A stretch of 64,000 bases of DNA from Acanthosepion pharaonis (lineage: Eukaryota > Mollusca > Cephalopoda > Sepiida > Sepiidae): NCBI GenBank assembly GCA_903632075.3, contig CAHIKZ030000807.1, positions 1,618,501-1,682,500 of the forward strand, read 5' to 3'. The translations under genes were made by a program, and so were the position numbers. Below are positions 10,004 to 19,515 of the stretch, one piece after another; the first letter of the stretch is position 1, and each line of letters starts with the position of its first letter. The notes beneath the pieces were generated by a model. It searched no databases, had not been told where the DNA came from, and saw nothing but the letters and a program-made list of their open reading frames with translations.

Positions 10004-10226
10004 AACCGTTCGGTAGACAAGGTCGAATTTACTGCTTATAAACTCCAATCTTCTATGAATCTTGTACATTCATAACTGCTCTGTCAAAATTTCTTGGACA
10101 TTCAGGCCGGTAAATGTTATTTAATACTGTTTATCATAAACAGAGCATTTGCTTAAATACTTGTATCTATAAAATAACAACGTTAAACATAAAAATGTCT
10201 TTAATAAATATATATATATATATATA

Positions 10227-10540
10227 ATAGTGATATAATCTACTTATATAAAATATACTGTCTGTCTACATGTTTGTGTGTGTCACATTTTTCATAGACT
10301 ATATAAATACTACAAGCTGATATAATGCAGAGGGCTGGAAGTGGTATGTTGAAGGCAGAGTGTACAGAATGCTCTCATCCTAAGCAGAAGTGCCAATCTA
10401 TACATAAATAATCCAGTCAGTTTTGACAGCTACTATATTAGAATTGTCATAAAATACTTTTTGTATCTGGTGAATATTGTTCTTGTCTGAAGTTAACAAA
10501 TAGTTCGAAGACTTCCCATCATTCAACAGGATGTGATGGT
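10227..10540. other. Unassigned sequence
   Basis: No repeat match or coding motif recognised. A short minus-strand frame (10398-10643) mostly overlaps the SINE-1a copy that follows. Confidence 0.4.
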
Positions 10541-10544
10541 GGTG

Positions 10545-10822
10545 TAAATGGATAGCTGCTTCGAATGAGAAATCAGAGAACTGAGTGTGAATTCCATTCA
10601 AGTTTGTTGCATTTGCATATGAGTAAATACCCTTGGAAAACATATGAAACAGCTATGGCTTAAATGGTAGAACTTATATCTGCAAAAATCATTGTTATTT
10701 TATTGTTAATAAAAATAAATTCACTCAAAAAAAATAGAATTATTCTAATAATCCTAAAAATATTTTGGCTTTAAATAACCCCAAAAGGGTTGATAAACCA
10801 TAAAAATCAATAAATCAATCTC
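10545..10822 (+). mobile_element. SINE-1a, tRNA half and tail
   Basis: The body contains GAATTCCATTCAAG, ATATGAGTAAATACCCTTGG and CAGCTATGG. The tail is TTTTGGCTTTAAATAACCCC, then GGTTGATAAACC and (ATCA)n. The 5S head is missing. An A/T-rich insertion separates body from tail. Confidence 0.65.
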
Positions 10823-10829
10823 ATCATGC

Positions 10830-11460
10830 ACATAGATGTTAACCTAGTGAAACTATTACCCATTGTACATACATATGGCAATAAGTTTGTATCCTAATTA
10901 TTATAAAAAAACATTTTTTCAAAATAATAACAATTTTATTTTCAACATAAGGTTCTTCTTTTGTCAATGCATTTAATCCAGTTTTCTATATTAATCATAT
11001 AGTGGTAATATTATACAGTAAATATTTCATATCAAAATTCAGCTGATGACTGTATCAGACTATAGATTTATTGATAGCCCTTATACAAGTTAACCATCAA
11101 TACTTTTGCCTAAAAATTTGGTCTTCTCAACACTCAACTTAAAAACAGGAGTATATACAGAAAGTGCATAGTAGGCAGCTATTAAAACCAAAGTTATACA
11201 TAATCTTTCTAGCTTGTTTTTAGCATCCATGGTGTTATAGGGAGGGCCTTTAGCCTCTTCACATTTTGTTGGAACTGAAATCTAAAGACTAAATTTGTTC
11301 TCTTGGCCATAATCTGCATTAATTCTATTGAGCTGAGCTGTATCATTTGTCTAAAACAATTACTTCTATTAATTTTCAAAATAAATTCCTTTTCCCTATT
11401 TTTTCCAAAACACTAACTCCTAAAACTGACAATCTTGGGCCTCTGTGCCCTCAAAAAAAG
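10830..11460. other. Unassigned AT-rich sequence
   Basis: About 630 bases with no repeat family that I recognise and no coding signature. It ends at the left terminus of a long-TIR MITE. Confidence 0.45.
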
Positions 11461-11462
11461 GA

Positions 11463-12064
11463 GTCAAAGTGATAATTTTTTTGTTGACACTGCTATTATT
11501 TTAATTACCTTCACTCCTCAGTAATATCTAGCATTTTAAAATACAATGATTAGAACATATGATGAATGTGAATTCATACATATTTTGTTCTTGAGAATTT
11601 ACAGCAAAAATATTAAACACTATTTATTAGATTGTTTATTTACAAGAATAATTTATATTTACAACATTCTAAAAACTAATACAATTGTATTAAAATTAAT
11701 GCAATGCAATATTTATCATTAAACAATTTATAAAAAAATAAATGTGAAAACAATTTCTTATTCATAAATTTATAAACATTTACAAAATTATTAAAATAAG
11801 GAGAACCAATTATAAAGAAATCCTTATGATTTGCCATTTTATAAAGTTCAAATCGATGTCTTGCTAACCAGTCCAATAAACAGTATAATACTGTTTAATA
11901 TTTTTGTTGTCAATTCTCAAGAACAAAGAAAATGTATAAATTCACTTTCATATATTTAGGTTTTATTACAATTCTAATTATCACTTTTTAAAACAATAAA
12001 CATTTTTGAGGAGTGAAGGTAGTTAAAATAATAGCAGTGTCAATGAAAAAACCATCCTTTTGAC
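11463..12064. mobile_element. Long-TIR MITE, family F, copy 1
   Basis: The two ends are inverted repeats of roughly 150 bp. TTATTTTAATTACCTTCACT on the left is answered by GAAGGTAGTTAAAATAATAG on the right, extending inward through the TTGTTCTTGAGAATT block. The outer end reads GTCAAA...GTTGACAC against GTCAAAAGG...ATTGACAC. The interior is AT-rich with no transposase. The same element occurs at 56.56 kb. It is a non-autonomous DNA transposon of unknown superfamily. Confidence 0.75.
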
Positions 12065-12264
12065 ATGCTGTTTTTTTGCAGACATGGATGACCAAGATTA
12101 GCCTAAATCCTTTATATAAATCTTAATAATAACAACACTTATTAACAACACAATATATGTAAATTTATGTGAACCAATGTATGTCAAAGTGAGCAAAAAT
12201 TTGTCAATAAAAGTGCTCAATAGATATCTCAAACAATAATTATTATTGTAATGGGAGAGATGGT

Positions 12265-12985
12265 GTAGAAGAAAGGTTTATTCTCCCTTTTTATTTCCCC
12301 TATTATAGGCATTATTATATGCATGATAGCATAACATCATATTTCACAGAAGGAATTGAATGGTGAAAGGAAAAGGAATGACAAACATGCTTTGTTCTCA
12401 GAGAGATTTTCATACCACTCAGACATACACAAAACAATATATACATATACACATGTGTTCCATGCAGAGAAAAATATATCACATATATCTCCACAGCAAA
12501 ACAGAGCGTAAGATGAAAAAAAAGGAAGGGTCTTTCATATAATATGGAGATTCTTCTGTGATTTCTGGAGAAGCCATGTGTAGGACTCCAGATTCAAACA
12601 GGCTGGATTCATCTATGTCCCAGGTGAGGGCATATTTCACAAGAGGGAAACAGTGAATTTTGGAATTTCCTAAATTGAGGACTGCTAGCCAGAGTTTCTC
12701 TCTATATATAGAAAGATATATTTCGAAAGGGAAATGGCAACATGGACTTGTAAACTGTAACATTTGCTGGATGAGGCAGATTTAGCCTCAGGCCAGCCCC
12801 TTGACCCAAACTAAAAAAGCAACTACTTGGTTTGGTTGCTGTAAACAAACTGAATGACTGGCCACTCTCATCACTGTATGAAGGGACATCAATAAGCAGT
12901 TGTCATATGACCCATGTGACTTATCTCCACTAAAGGGAGATAATCGCCTTCTGTCTCCATACAACATCAATAAATAAAAATAAGT
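12265..12985 (+). repeat. Dispersed repeat G, copy 1 (about 700 bp)
   Basis: Collinear with 48.8-49.5 kb over its whole length: CATTATAGGCATTATTATAT-like start, GAAAAGGAATGACAAACATG, GGAGATTCTTCTG, CCAGATTCAA, ATGGACTTGTAA, GGGAGATAAT and an A-rich end (AATAAATAAAAATAA). The A-rich 3' end suggests spread by retrotransposition on the plus strand. Neither copy has a shared open frame. Function unknown. Confidence 0.75.
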
Positions 12986-13300
12986 ATTGTGAACTTTTTT
13001 ATTTATTGATAATATAAGTTTTGAATGTGATACTTATGCTCAGAATGATATCAGAAAGAGCAATACAATTGCAAAGGGATATATAGGAAAACTGTAGTAG
13101 TTGCTAAGGTGTTTCATCCAATGGGGGCTTTCTCAAGGCAAAAAACAAAATGAATTTATTTAAACAAAGTAACTAATAACAAAAACAAAATTTCCTTAGC
13201 AACTGGAAGAATTTAGAGAACACTATTTTCATACTGTTAATTGAAAATTACGTCAATTACTGTCACGTGTGGAGATATTGTTATTATTGCTGTGTTGACG
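12986..13300 (-). mobile_element. Probable 3' flank of the Penelope-like element
   Basis: Lies immediately downstream, on the minus strand, of the GIY-YIG-like coding relic. It contains ATCCAATGGGGGCTTTCTCA and TTGCTAAGG / CCTTAGCAA inverted motifs. I infer it belongs to that element's 3' region, but the boundary is not visible. Confidence 0.35.
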
Positions 13301-13304
13301 GATT

Positions 13305-13632
13305 CAACCATTTTCTTTTGATTTCATGATATTGTTGTGTATGTTTGTTTGGGAGAGTAGTAATTCTGTTAAAAAAGATGAAATAGGGAAAAAGCCTGGG
13401 CGTAGATTAATATTTGGGTAATATTCAATGGCGGCACTCTCTAGGATTTTCCTTCTGAGTGAGTTATTTTCTTTTATGAGTGTAGCATTTTTAAAATCAA
13501 AATTGTGGCTGAATTTATTTCTATGTATGACTAGTGCATTAGCTAAGTTGTTTTTTGTGAGGTCTCTTTTGTGCTCATAAATGTGTTTTTTTTAAATTTC
13601 TACCTGTTTCTCTAATATATTGAGAGGAACAT
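13305..13632 (-). mobile_element. Penelope-like retroelement, GIY-YIG C-terminal relic
   Basis: The minus strand reads YIRETGRNLK, then KKHIYEHKRDLTKNNLANAL, VIHRNKFSHNFDFKNATLIK, and RRKILESAAIEYYPNINLRP. This order is that of the GIY-YIG endonuclease region at the C-terminus of Penelope-like elements (an EH-R-D run, N-AL--H, F---NA, R---ES--I). The reverse transcriptase part is absent: the minus-strand copy stops where LINE-A begins at 13.64 kb. One frameshift lies near the KKH junction. Confidence 0.75.
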
Positions 13633-13635
13633 ATA

Positions 13636-14425
13636 TACCTATGTTTCATAGATTATACAAAAGAGTTTGACAAGTAATGTCACAAAGTACTGTCAGAACT
13701 GGTAGGTAAGCTTCATTTATTTGAGAAGTATATTAGAATAATGCAGAACCTATAATGGGAGAAAACCATATACATGTGGATAGAAAAGGAGTTCAGTAAA
13801 TATACAAAACTAGAAAGTGTCATAAGACAGGGACATCTCTTTTGATTGTATTTATTCAACCTTGACAGTGATGCAATCTTGAGAGAATTATAAGTCCTAC
13901 CAGGAATCATTATTGGTGACTGCAATCTTAGCAACATAAGATATGCAGATGACACATTGTTGATAGCAGAAATAGAAAGGTAACTACAGAAACTCCTACC
14001 GAAGATAGTAAAAGAAAGCAAGAAGAAAGGACTAAACATCAATTGTAAGAAGAGATAATGTATGTTTGTTAGTAAAAGGAACAGACCAAGATACAAACTA
14101 CAAATTGGAGATAACAAAGTCAAGCAATTACAAAAGTTTAAATATTTAGGAAGTGTTTAACAAATGATGGAAAATATGACACCAAAACCTGAAGATGGAT
14201 TGGAATATTGAAAGATGAATTTCTAAAGCTATGCAAAATATTAAGAAACAGGAAAATTTTTTTGGAGATGAAGAAATTTGAAGCAAAAGAAACATGGTGC
14301 TACAGAAGGATGCTGAGAATACCCTGGAATAAACAAAGTTTTCAGAAAAATAGAAACAAAAAAGACACTTAAACTTACGATCAAAAAGAGATAGTTACTA
14401 AGAGCTAAAAAAAAGCAATGAGCCA
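13636..14425 (+). mobile_element. LINE-A reverse transcriptase core, decayed
   Basis: This is the only LINE-A copy that reaches the RT. CFIDYTKEFDK at 13642 matches the first catalytic block of RT (the aspartate within FID-T-AFD). Then come IRQGHLF (RQG block) and RYADDTLLIAE, with the YADD catalytic box at 13942-13953. After that follow a YKLQIGDNKVK-type segment, GSV, and a shortened WCYRRMLRIPW region. Several stops and frameshifts are present, and 14225-14300 lacks part of the post-RT segment. The enzyme would copy the element RNA at the nick site. This copy cannot. Confidence 0.85.
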
Positions 14426-14562
14426 TTAAGATATTAATAGTATTAGTAGTAATATTTCAATTTCATCAAAAGCTTGTTCTTTATTTCTGGCCAATACTAC
14501 TTACTGACAAACTGACAGTTGCAATAAAGTAGAAACAAGATGAAAGAAGTACTAGTCAAAAC

Positions 14563-14723
14563 TAATAATGACTGACAGCTAAGAAATTCAAGTAATATTA
14601 TTACTAATACTATCAGAGTATATAAACCAGTGATTCCCAAGGTTTTTAGAATATCGACCCAAATGAAATGGAATCTCTTTCAGCCCCCAGGCATATACAA
14701 AAAAAAAAAAAAGAAGAAAGTAA
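14563..14723 (+). repeat. Left copy of long direct repeat, with hAT-like end
   Basis: From TGACTGACAGCTAAGAAATT to the CCCAGGCATATAC block, this segment recurs at 15110-15345, on the other side of the SINE-1a at 14724-15100. Inside it, CCAGTGATTCCCAAGG resembles a hAT-type terminal repeat (CAGTGGTTCTCAA). The relation to hAT is recalled, not tested. Confidence 0.6.
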
Positions 14724-15104
14724 GGTTTACGACCACATCATCTTGAAATGCCATTTCTTGTACAATCAACAATGTTAAGCAATATTGTGTCTGGTCAGTA
14801 CCTAGATGGGTGACTGTTTGGGAATACCAAGTGCTGTAAGTTTGGATGTGTGGGTGGTGTAATAGATAATGTCCAATCCGAATGCCAATTCAATTTAGAT
14901 GTGCGATATTCACTTAAACAGAATACTCTTGGGAAAGGTATGAATCCATCTCTTCTTCCCACAGCTATGGATAAATCAGTAAGACTTGTATCACTAAACC
15001 ATTATTATATCAAAAAAATTCTTACAATCTAAAAATATCTTCTGGCTTTAAATGACCTGCAAAAGGTTGATAATCTGTAGAAAATGAATGAATCAATCAA
15101 AAAA
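14724..15104 (+). mobile_element. SINE-1a, near full length
   Basis: 5S head with TTACGACCACATCATCTTGA, AATGTTAAGCAATATTGTGT, GTCAGTACCTAGATGGGTGA and GGAATACCAAGTGCTGTAAG. The tRNA-like unit begins GGTGGTGTAATAG. The tail is CTTCTGGCTTTAAATGACC with (ATCA)n. The 5S-like segment is more complete than in the 6.3-kb copy and keeps the pol III C-box region. Confidence 0.8.
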
Positions 15105-15109
15105 CAAAA

Positions 15110-15345
15110 AAATAATAATAATCACTGACAGCTAAGAAATTCAAATAATATTATTAATAATACTATTGAGTTGGAAACAAATTTTTCGCACGACTTTGTA
15201 TATCATTGTTAATATAAATTGTGCATGAGCTTTGTTTCCAACCTATTATTAGAGTATATAAACCAGGGATCCCAGAACTTTCAGACTATCAACCCTATAT
15301 AGAATTCTTGATCCCTTATCAACCCCCAGGCATCTACAAAAAAAT
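15110..15345 (+). repeat. Right copy of long direct repeat with a 72-bp MITE insertion
   Basis: Matches 14563-14723, but is split by a small insertion at about 15175-15247 whose ends are inverted (TTGGAAACAAA and TTTGTTTCCAA). Both sides of the insertion carry TATT, a candidate target duplication. The repeat then resumes at TAGAGTATATAAACCAG. Confidence 0.65.
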
Positions 15346-15625
15346 CAATGATTGTTTAACTGGTGAAAATGGTTCAACATAGATTCCAGAACCAAATGAA
15401 GAAATTTTTAGAAGCTTTTATGTTAAAGGTTGGCTCATTTTTAATTAGCAGGTGTAACTTAAGTAACTTAAAAATATTTGTCAGCCAAGGATGAAGGGTG
15501 AAAACCTTGGGAGGAGTAGCATTAACACTCTCTATAATGGTTACCTGAAAGGCAAAAGAGCATAGTTATTTTTTTTATTTGAAGGTAGAAATTCTTTTTC
15601 CCCTTTCTTCTATTATGTTTTCTAG
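15346..15625. other. Unassigned sequence
   Basis: AT-rich, no family match and no coding motif recognised. Confidence 0.4.
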
Positions 15626-15629
15626 ATAA

Positions 15630-15838
15630 GATTGACTTGCATAATAAGATATGACATCTTGTTATAATACTGTCGGGGTCAGTTTATTACTAAATAAAAA
15701 TTGAAAAGCAACCCCCACTTTATGTCCACTAGAAATTTGTATTAATATCTCATGTAAATATATCTTCAAAATTTTCCCAATATCAGTTGGTTAATATCAG
15801 TTTTATTGTGAAAACATTGACTTGCATAATAAATCATG
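15630..15838 (-). repeat. Family J repeat, single unit
   Basis: The reverse complement matches the tandem units at 59.7-60.2 kb: ATTATGCAAGTCAATGTTTT, CCAACTGATATTGGGAAAAT, GGACATAAAGTGGGGG. The phrase GACTTGCATAATAA occurs at both ends, about 178 bp apart, as expected for one repeat plus the start of the next. Confidence 0.7.
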
Positions 15839-15839
15839 T

Positions 15840-16325
15840 CTCTCTATGGCTGGCTACTACTCATTTCTGAGCACACCTGTCTGCCAGAGTAGGCAGCAAA
15901 TCCCTATTACAGAGACCTGCTCAACCCACAGAGCCCACCTACGGTTTATACAGTAATTATGCTGAGCAGATCTTAGATTTCACATATAATCTGGTGTGAT
16001 CATTTTTTGGATAATGCCAGTATGACTTGTGACTTGAGTGCTAGCATAAATATCAATAACTTCTGAATAGTTATTCAGTCTCTGGTCATCAAAAGCTATA
16101 TGGTTAGGTTTGAGATTTTGTAACCAGTTGGTCTCCATTGCTTAGTCAATGAGCAAGCCACCCCAGACTGACTGGCTTTCCTAAGAGAAGGACAGGAGTT
16201 TGAATGTTGCCAAAGGATTATTTTTTATTTCCAAAAGTTTTATATTAATTTGCATTTTGTCATTGACAACTTAAGTATAAGACAACATTTTTTTTCCTGA
16301 AAATGACTCTTTTATATATTGTACT
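15840..16325. other. Unassigned sequence
   Basis: GC-richer patches (15840-15970, 16120-16215) suggest one or two old SINEs, but I find no box pair or second copy good enough to support that. Confidence 0.35.
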
Positions 16326-16329
16326 AAAA

Positions 16330-16715
16330 TGTTGTAAAATAGATAATAGAATTAGAATTCTCATTTGAACAGGATCATGAGTTTCTTCTTGAAAATAAAC
16401 AATAATGGTGCATTTGCAACATCACTGGGTAAAGAGTTTCCACTGTCTATCACCCTCAGTGCAAAGAAGTTGGATTTTGCAACTATTTTCAAGTATTATT
16501 TTATTGAATTGTGTCAGTGACCACGCATCCTCTGGTTTGAGAATGTAAAGAAATTGTTCAATTCTTATAATACTGATTTAGAATTTTGTATACCTCAAAC
16601 AGATCAGTGAACTGGTGCCTTGACTGAAGGAATGATAGCTTGATTTTGCCTGTAGCTAGGCTGAGGCACCTGCGCACATTGCAATAAGTCAATATCTTTT
16701 TTGTAGGTTGAGTAT
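16330..16715 (-). mobile_element. LINE-D C-terminal relic
   Basis: The minus strand reads RMRGH, then KSNFFALRVIDSGNSLPSDV, then ANAPLLFIFKKKL. This matches the last segment of many non-LTR polyproteins (RGH, FF--RVI--WN-LP--V--A, FK-KLD), here with tryptophan replaced by glycine and several stops upstream. It is distinct from LINE-A, B and C. Confidence 0.65.
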
Positions 16716-16718
16716 TGA

Positions 16719-17165
16719 TTGAGAGTTCAACAGCATCTCAGAGTCCTTGTTGGAGAAGTATTATTTTCCATCTTCCAACCTCTCTCTTACAGGCAGGATG
16801 TGATAAGTCTCTTACTGCTCTATTGCTACTACCATGGAAAGTGTTTGAATGAACTGTATCTCCTGGTTCCACCAGGTCTGACCTTTATGGCTAGAACCCG
16901 CCATGTCACTTACATAGTAACAAACCACCTTCATTCTCTCTGTATTCCATTGGCAAGAAGTAAGTTCTACTCAGATTCTTCTCACAAATCACTGCCCTAT
17001 GGAACAGACTCCCTAGAGGACATTTCCCTGATTACGACAATCCTAACCTGTTTAAGTCTAGAGTCAACCATTATTTTCCCCTCCTGTCCCTATAAACTAT
17101 CCCTTGTCATAACCCTCTATGTTGATTGGCTCCCGGGGCTTGTAAATGGTGAACCTTAGTGAAAA
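16719..17165 (+). mobile_element. LINE-C 3' fragment, longest open copy
   Basis: An uninterrupted 146-codon frame contains YYHGKCLNELYLLVPPGLTF, ARTRHVTYI, HSLCIPLARSKFYSDS and a closing DWLPGLVN. It corresponds to the C-terminal end of the LINE-C polyprotein and runs on through what should be 3' UTR. It is probably open by chance rather than selection, since it starts mid-domain. Confidence 0.65.
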
Positions 17166-17283
17166 AAAAAAAATATATATATAAATGCACTGTAAAGGGT
17201 TTTTACCTCTTTTGGAGTAAGGTTTGTAAACATTTAATTATACTTATTCTTTGATTAGCCTTTTTTATGATTTCAGAAAACAG

Positions 17284-17287
<4 letters not shown>

Positions 17288-17321
<34 letters not shown>

Positions 17322-17322
17322 C
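17288..17322. repeat. (TA)n microsatellite
   Basis: TA run of about 32 bases abutting the 3' end of the minus-strand LINE-B copy. Confidence 0.95.
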
Positions 17323-18052
17323 AATCATTTCACTCCAAGAACGACAACAAAGCTACTAAGAAGCAAGGGGTTATTGAGTATGAAAGAATATCAGAAAAAC
17401 ATTATTAAAAAGCAAGAACAATAATAGAACAGAAATCAAGAAAACAGAAGATAACAACTGACATTGCATTTAAATTTTTGAACGTCAAATTTGACTGGGA
17501 AGCAAGAAGCTGAAAGAGAGTTCCACAAGTGAGAAGTGCAAGAAAATAGAAACTATGGTTATATATAGTCATTTTGATAGATTTTGCTGCCAATCTTGGA
17601 CTGCATTTAAAGTCATAGAGTTTTCATACCATAGAGAAGAATATATCAAAACAATCACCATGAAAGTACTTATAGAAAAGGCAAAGGGAAGTTACATTAT
17701 GGAGGTGGAAAAGGGACTGAAGCTGAGATGCCAGATCAGAACCAATGACATTGCAGATTCTTCTTTGGATTTTATCAAGAATCTCTAAATATATAGCAGG
17801 AGCACCAAACCATATGTGGCAGCAATATTTTAAACATGGCTGAATGGTAGTCATATAAATATGTAAGTTAGATTCAGACAAGAAAAATTTTCTAGCATAA
17901 CACAGAGAATCAACATTCCTAGCAGCAAACCTAGCTATAAATTCAGTATAATTTTTCCCCTTCAAGCCAGTAGAAAATCTTAGTCTGAGAATGTTCAATG
18001 AGTCACTCTCCTGGAGGTTAGTATTAGCATAATTTTCCTTATCGTCATGCAA
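17322..18052 (-). mobile_element. LINE-B 3' fragment
   Basis: The minus strand carries the LINE-B signature in order: NTNLQESDSLNILRLRFST, then SESNLHIYMTTIQPCLKYCC, HIWFGAPAIYLEILDKIQRR, ICNVIGSDLASQLQSL, CLFYKYFHGDC. In a shifted frame near 17405-17593 come LLTCGTLFQLLASQSNLTFK and NLNAMS. The tail is at 17325-17345. It represents the region after the RT of a second non-LTR family, possibly CR1/Jockey-group; the clade is not assigned. Confidence 0.8.
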
Positions 18053-18054
18053 AT

Positions 18055-18420
18055 TACAAATTGGAAATACCTAAATCAAACAAGTAAAAAATTAAATATC
18101 TATGAAGTGTTTTAACAGAGGATGAAAAATGCGATTCTGAAATCCAAAGGCACATTGCCATAGCCAAAGATATATTTCAAAATCTCAACAGAGTACTAAG
18201 AAGCAAGAAAACATTGTTAGAAACAAAGAAAAGAGTACTGAATTGTTATGTGATATCTGTCCTCCCATATGGCAGTGAATGCTGGATAATCTCCTCAAAG
18301 ATGGATGACTGGAAATGTGGTTCTACAGAAGGATGCTGAGGTTACCATGGACCAGATATATGAGCAATGAAAAAGTTTTAAAGAAAATGGAAGCAAAAAG
18401 GAAACTTATACTTTCATATA
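18055..18420 (+). mobile_element. LINE-A 3' fragment
   Basis: Encodes LQIGN, KNAILKSKGTLP-like in a damaged frame, LETKKRVLNCYVISVLPYGS, ECWIISSKM, then WFYRRMLRLPWTRYMSNEKV. It is joined head-on to the LINE-B fragment that ends at 18052. Confidence 0.75.
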
Positions 18421-18444
18421 TTAATCATCTTTATTTATGTATTT

Positions 18445-18540
18445 ATTTTATTTAATCATTTCACTCTAATTAAGGTGAAAATGCCACTAAGGTTACTGGG
18501 TGCAAAAGAAAATGAGAAGACTTTAGGAGAACTATTTACA
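18445..18540 (-). mobile_element. LINE-B-type 3' tail
   Basis: AATCATTTCACTCTAATTAA, then GCCACTAAGGTTACTGGGTG and AAAATGAGAAGACTTTAG is the reverse complement of the LINE-B 3' end found at 53.0 and 31.8 kb. Confidence 0.6.
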
Positions 18541-18557
18541 TGTGGACTATTTTGGTA

Positions 18558-18735
18558 GTGGAATAAGAACAGTCTATCTCTTTAGATAAAATAAAGGGTT
18601 CTTTTAGAAATACATTGTAGGTTACTCAAATCCATATTCACCTGATGAAGGCCAGAAAGCACAACTGCCTAAATATTGTAATAACAGCAGTAAAGATAAG
18701 GACAATAATCTGCATGTAAATACCATATTTGCTGG
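18558..18735 (+). mobile_element. SINE-2, 3' half
   Basis: Contains GAACAGTCTATC, ATAAAGGGTTC, GAAGGCCAGAAAGCACAACT and AAGATAAGGACAATAATCTG followed by GTAAATA. These are in the same order as the right arm at 55.0-55.2 kb. Confidence 0.65.
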
Positions 18736-19358
18736 CTTATTGGATGCATTTGTGCATTTGACACACCCATATTTTGGAATCAAATATTTCAGAAAAAAAA
18801 TGGACACATCACAACCCAAAAAATCAAAATTATAACCTTACTTTTAAGTGAATTTCTCACTAACCATGAAGAAACACTCACAGTATTAGTACAAATTATA
18901 CTACTGGTCCTTTTTTAAATAGAAGTGAGGTAAAGTTTAATTACCAGGACAGTTTTTGGCAAAAAAGAATTTTAGTATATTTCATCATACATTTATTGGA
19001 AAATGTTTTAGTTGTTTTTCAGGGAGCAACATCTACACATACAGTAAATTCATAATAGCTATAAAGAACTCTACTGGTATCAATGAACATTGCTACATAT
19101 GGTAATACGCAAAAAAAAAAAACCCAGAAATATGGCACTTGTTGGTCAATAAAGTCTCATACGAATACATGCAGAAAAGCAAATTCCAAATACCTGTATA
19201 TCAACAAAACACATACCAAACATGCAGCAATATACCAGTCAAAGCAAATATTTCTGTAAAATCTGGTATTTCTACAAAACAAGCAAAGAAAATATTATGC
19301 AATTCCATAAACTTCTTAATTTCTTTTTCCTGGAAGAATTTTTCAGGGATATTCTTAC
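18736..19358. other. Unassigned, possible DNA-transposon remnant at left edge
   Basis: The first 80 bases (ATTTGCTGGCTTATTGGATG, then TGACACACCCATATTTTGGA) recall a widespread animal repeat with GCGTATAAGACGCAC-like ends, but the match is worn. The rest is AT-rich without recognised content. Confidence 0.3.
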
Positions 19359-19359
19359 T

Positions 19360-19515
19360 GAGATCAGGTTTGTCTATATTTCTGAGATGAGGTATTATGT
19401 ACACTATTTACATTATTCGGACTATTGTTCTCATCTTTTTTTGCCGTATTTATCAAATAAATATGGCAACAAAGATGAGGATAATAGTCCGAATAATGTA
19501 AATAGTGAGATTAGG
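19360..19515. mobile_element. SINE-2 tails forming a near-perfect hairpin
   Basis: Arm 19402-19453 is inverted at 19457-19507 with a spacer of about 3 bp (left arm CACTATTTACATTATTCGGA, right arm ending TCCGAATAATGTAAATAGTG). Both arms are SINE-2 3' ends. The minus copy extends left through TCTGAGATGAGGTATTATGT, a block also found after the SINE-2 at 55.18 kb. Confidence 0.85.

Larger units (their letters stand above)
9404..10226. mobile_element. Foldback element with tRNA-like core (dimer of left halves plus right arm)
   Basis: Left arms begin at 9406 and 9765, about 360 bp apart and nearly identical. The right arm at 10086-10215 is the inverted match of both (CTGTTTATCATAAACAGAGC, then TTAAATACTTGTATCTATAA). 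Each left half encloses a minus-strand tRNA-like segment: B box at 9579-9589 and 9936-9946, A box TAGCCTAGAGG at 9632-9642 and 9988-9998. No open frame encodes a transposase. The 3.6-kb locus has the same dimer layout. The right arm runs straight into (TA)n. Confidence 0.8.

Noticed and set aside
12360..12763. Open frames in repeat G as a coding gene
   Set aside because: The second copy at 48.8 kb does not conserve the frames; substitutions fall without codon pattern.
15850..15975. Dispersed repeat sharing CTCAGCATA...GTATAAAC with 2945-2970
   Set aside because: The shared stretch is too short and worn to call a family.
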